Shown: positions 20,010-22,959 of the stretch, one piece after another
Numbering within the stretch: position 1 is the stretch's first letter
How the letters are laid out: every line of letters starts with the position of its first letter
Source of the DNA: Condylostoma magnum
Taxonomy: Eukaryota > Ciliophora > Heterotrichea > Heterotrichida > Condylostomatidae
Assembly: GCA_920105805.1 (NCBI GenBank)
Contig: CAKKTI010000248.1
Span: forward strand, 1 to 22,959
Direction of reading: 5' to 3'
Length of the DNA: 22,959 nt
Translations under genes and position numbers: made by a program
The notes under the pieces: generated by a model
What the model was told of the DNA's origin: nothing
The model's input: only the letters and a program-made list of their open reading frames with translations
The model's database searches: none

Positions 20010-22959
20010 ATGGAAAAAAGAAAATTCGATGCATCCATTCTAACGAACAGAGGAAAACATAAAATCTTAGGTCAACAGGATGAGAATTCTTATTTAACAG
20101 GGAGCCGCACTAAAAATATTTACTTCTTGCTTAACCGTTAATTCCCAACAAGCTAGTAACTTCACAAGGTTTTTTAAAAGCACCAAATAAATGACTCTGT
20201 ATAACTAATACTTGCTTTGATAGCAATAATAGTATGCACCATATCAGTAACTTTTAGACAGAATGAGCTTTTTTGGAATAATGACTACAAAATAACTTAA
20301 ACTATCAATTTACTCAGGGGAGTAGCAATCTTGTCTAATGTTTTGCTATTATTCACTATATATAGGCATTACCAGCTAGAGTTTTAATACCTGCAATTAT
20401 AAATGGGATAAAGCGCAAATAGTACGTTTTACTTAGTTAAATTCTGATAATAATAGCAATTGTTAAAATGAATGCTTATAGAGGTCATAGTAAACATTCC
20501 AATGCAAATTCCAGATAATACAGTGACTTTTGAATTCGAAATGCTTGGGGAAGTAGCAACTTATTCCTTGGATGACATAATAACTTCAGTTACTTTTATA
20601 AAACTATACATAGTTTTGAGAGTTTCTAGTGTGTTTTCGGAATGGATGAGTCCATAGGCTATACGCCACTGGTAATTTTTACATAGTTTGTATCATAATG
20701 TGCGTGAAGGATTCATATTTTACGCCAAAAGTGTTATTAACACAAATCCTTACTTTTCCACAGGTTTTTGCATAGTATTGATTGTAATTTCATTTGGATG
20801 TGTATTAAGAATACAGGAAAGAGTGTTTATAGATTAAAATTTTGACTATTTTTGGAATGGACTTTGGCTTATATTGCTTACAATCACTACTATAGGTTAT
20901 GGGGACATTTACCCAATTACTCATATAGGAAGATTTATTGCACTTATTGCTTGTATACTAGGAATGGCATTTTTGTCCCTATTAACCGTTTCTCTCTTTA
21001 TTTCAATATAGTTGAATGAGGAGGAGTAGTAATGCTATAGTAGTATTGTGTAAAATAAGTATAAAAAGCAAATAAGAAAAAGTGCAGCTATGCTAATTTA
21101 GAAGTTTTTCCGGCTCAGATAAGCTAGAAAATAACAATTTGGTAATAGACTGCAACTTTTGTGCAGCTATATGTCCACTTTAGTATAATTCAAGTTTTAG
21201 TATATAAAGTTCAAAGACAATGACTAGCTTAAGGAGTTAGTATCCTCCTTTAATAGCAGAAGATAAGTTGCATTTAACGCCCCACTTAAACCCTTTTTAA
21301 ACGATTTAAAACGCTTTAGAATGGACACTAATGATTTCAACTCCCTTGTTTAGACTACAAAGGCTACTTTTACTAAGCTAGAAGTCCTAAGTATCCGAAT
21401 GCTTAATACAATGTACGGAATCAGGCATAGTGAAACCCAATACGTACAATCAATCGACCTCATAAACCCAAATTCGATTCTGTATAAAATCATAGAGCAC
21501 CAAGCCTACTAGTTTCGCAGAAAAAACAGATAAACTAAGACAAGTTTGATAAAACGCTCAAATATCACAAACATTGAGCCATAATCTGCGGCGATTCTAC
21601 GGGATACTGATTCCTCTCCTATGCCTAAGTATGACAACTTACATTGGAATAGCTCACGTCGACAGAAACCAGCGAATATAAAGTAGAACATCATGCTGAT
21701 GCACTTCTAAAACGTGTCTCCAGTAAGAAGAGTGAGAAGATAATCAACACTAAACCCTTAACTACTGACTCGCTTAAACTCGTAGTTAGATGGAAATAAT
21801 AAATAAGAGAATCAGGGAATGCAGAGCTTAGAGTCATTGTAATCATAGGAATCGGAGGAGTCAGAGAAATCCTCTTCTGTAAAGTCAGAAGAGTCATTTA
21901 AGTCCTAGATGTCTCTAAAGTCAGATGAGTCACTATAAGCCCAGGGATACAATCCTCCAGAGATCAGCATTGTGGAAAGTGAAGATTATAATTAGGAGAA
22001 TTAAATAGTAAAAATGATAAACCTAATACTTCACATACAGGAGTTATAATCAGATATTACAGTAGAAGTCTACCCCGAGGAAACAGTGAAGTAATTGAAG
22101 GACAAGGTATAAGACCTGACACAGCTAAAATCAAATTAAATCTATATCACAAAGGTGCAGGGAAATACTTAATCTATACTGGAAGACTCAATAACTCTGG
22201 AAACTTTACAGAAAATTCCGTTATTAGTAGAAACAATGCCTCAATCCTAAACCATAGCCCGTATGGCTTCTTAAATGTCAATACAAAGCGCGAGCAGTGC
22301 GAGTGAAACAAACTGACTTGAAAATATACTAGAGAAAGTGAATTAAGGTAAATTAGCTTAAATTATTTAGTTGCTTCAGGAGTACGAGACAGAGATGAAT
22401 TCTGGGATTTTTAACTCAGATAGCGACATACTGTCCCAGACCTTTGAGAACGGGTGAACTTTAATTCACCATGCATGCTGACTAAACCGTCCTAATATAG
22501 TATAACTATTTGTCAGCAGAGGAGGCTGCTGTAATATTGAAACCCCGGATAACTGGACTCCTTTGCATATAGCAGTTGTGTATGATTATATAGATGTGGC
22601 CCGATAGGTGCTTAAAAGTGACGGTATACAGATAAACAGGCTTGTAAAGGGAAAAGGCACTGCACTTCACCAGGCATGTGCGATAGGAAACATAAAAATG
22701 GTTCAAATATTACTGGATAATAAGGCGGATATGACTATACAGGATGATGAGGGGAGGATTCCTTTATTGATGACTACCAAAATAGAAATTGGGAGATTGT
22801 TGCCGGTGTATATGGGGAAAAAGGTGTTTTAAGTGCAAGAGGATGATGATATGGATATACATAATCCGTATGTAGCGGAGTGTTGGTCAACCAGTGAGTT
22901 TGAGCTAGAGGATTTAAGGGTTTTTATGGTTTTGATACCGGAGTAAGGGAAGATCTTTA
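20010..22959 (+). CDS. SK-type K+ channel with IQ motif, in frame with ubiquitin-like domain and ankyrin repeats (3'-partial)
   Basis: One frame runs from ATG 20010 (or 19998) past the window end. S1 (~67-82), S2 (~105-120), S3 near 155-165 and S4 near 190-210 (L-Y-I-V-L-R) precede S5 (~252-267), the pore with T-I-G-Y-G-D at 20889-20906, and S6 (~306-334). T-x-G-Y-G is the potassium selectivity filter, and the S3-S4 region resembles calcium-activated small-conductance channels. An IQ motif, I-Q-K-F-F-R-L-R-Q-A-R, follows at residues 363-373; its key Gln is TAG (21099-21101). SK channels gate through tail-bound calmodulin, so calcium gating is likely. A Ser/Glu-rich stretch (~610-650) leads to a ubiquitin-like fold from 22014 and ankyrin repeats to ~22770. 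TGA at 22314-22316 is read as Trp here; as a stop it would end a 768-residue channel. No other stop candidate lies between the channel and the ubiquitin-like part unless TAA/TAG can terminate. Confidence 0.82.
22014..22959 (+). other. Ubiquitin-like plus ankyrin segment: C-terminal module or separate gene
   Basis: ATG at 22014 would give a protein that opens directly with a ubiquitin-like fold: I-T-V-E-V-Y-P-E-E-T-V-K-Q-L-K-D-K-V, then I-L-E-D-S-I-T-L. Ankyrin repeats follow with N-G-W-T-L-I-H-H-A-C, N-W-T-P-L-H-I-A-V and G-T-A-L-H-Q-A-C, two of their Trp codons being TGA. An N-terminal ubiquitin-like domain followed by ankyrins is the layout of the animal ANKUB1 family, which favours a gene of its own. 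Against that, the frame is the same as the upstream channel and no TGA separates them. The 3' end is cut by the window and the last ~60 residues match nothing I know. Confidence 0.55.

Noticed and set aside
22016-22305. Alternative plus-strand frame free of all three stop triplets for about 95 codons
   Set aside because: The overlapping frame contains the ubiquitin-like signature and joins the ankyrins, and this one has no start codon or recognisable domain.

Overview
The window is nuclear DNA of a ciliate that has reassigned its stop codons. Recognisable proteins run through dense in-frame TAA and TAG, which sit where glutamine is expected, and through in-frame TGA at conserved tryptophan positions (WD-repeat WD pairs, the aromatic-W of a PBP1 receptor domain, ankyrin helices). 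The clearest gene ends are TGA, for example directly after the syntaxin membrane anchor. That pattern fits the ambiguous karyorelict code (TAA/TAG = Gln, TGA = Trp or stop; Loxodes/Parduczia type); a Condylostoma-type code, in which all three are also stops, is the main alternative. Standard-code reading shatters every gene, so all calls here use the reassigned code. Genes that read through appear intronless and gaps between genes are often only tens of bases. No transposon, virus-like element, CRISPR array, rRNA or tRNA was recognised.

Layout. 1-5267 is a visibly AT-rich cluster of WD40-repeat paralogs in different states: the 3' part of a seven-blade gene (+), a broken paralog (-), a short decayed fragment (+), and one intact gene (+). 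5337-9542 (+) is a large receptor-like gene (PBP1/ANF ligand-binding ectodomain followed by a multi-pass membrane region) whose reading frame changes about six times, so it is a decaying gene or a badly sequenced one. 9653-19048 (-) is one uninterrupted 9.4-kb reading frame for a giant 3131-residue membrane protein: an N-terminal membrane segment and ectodomain, a multi-pass block, about 2000 residues of alpha-helical solenoid repeats, a pair of EF-hands and a C-terminal membrane anchor. 19069-19749 (-) is a complete Qa-SNARE (syntaxin), ending only 20 bp before the giant gene starts. Divergently, 20010 to the window end (+) is an SK-type potassium channel with an IQ calmodulin-binding motif whose frame runs on without interruption into a ubiquitin-like domain and ankyrin repeats.

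Common thread: three neighbouring genes are membrane proteins, two with calcium links (EF-hands; IQ motif), next to a membrane-fusion SNARE. Shared membrane or calcium signalling is only an inference; eukaryotic neighbours need not be functionally linked. All translations were made by hand, so domain limits are approximate.
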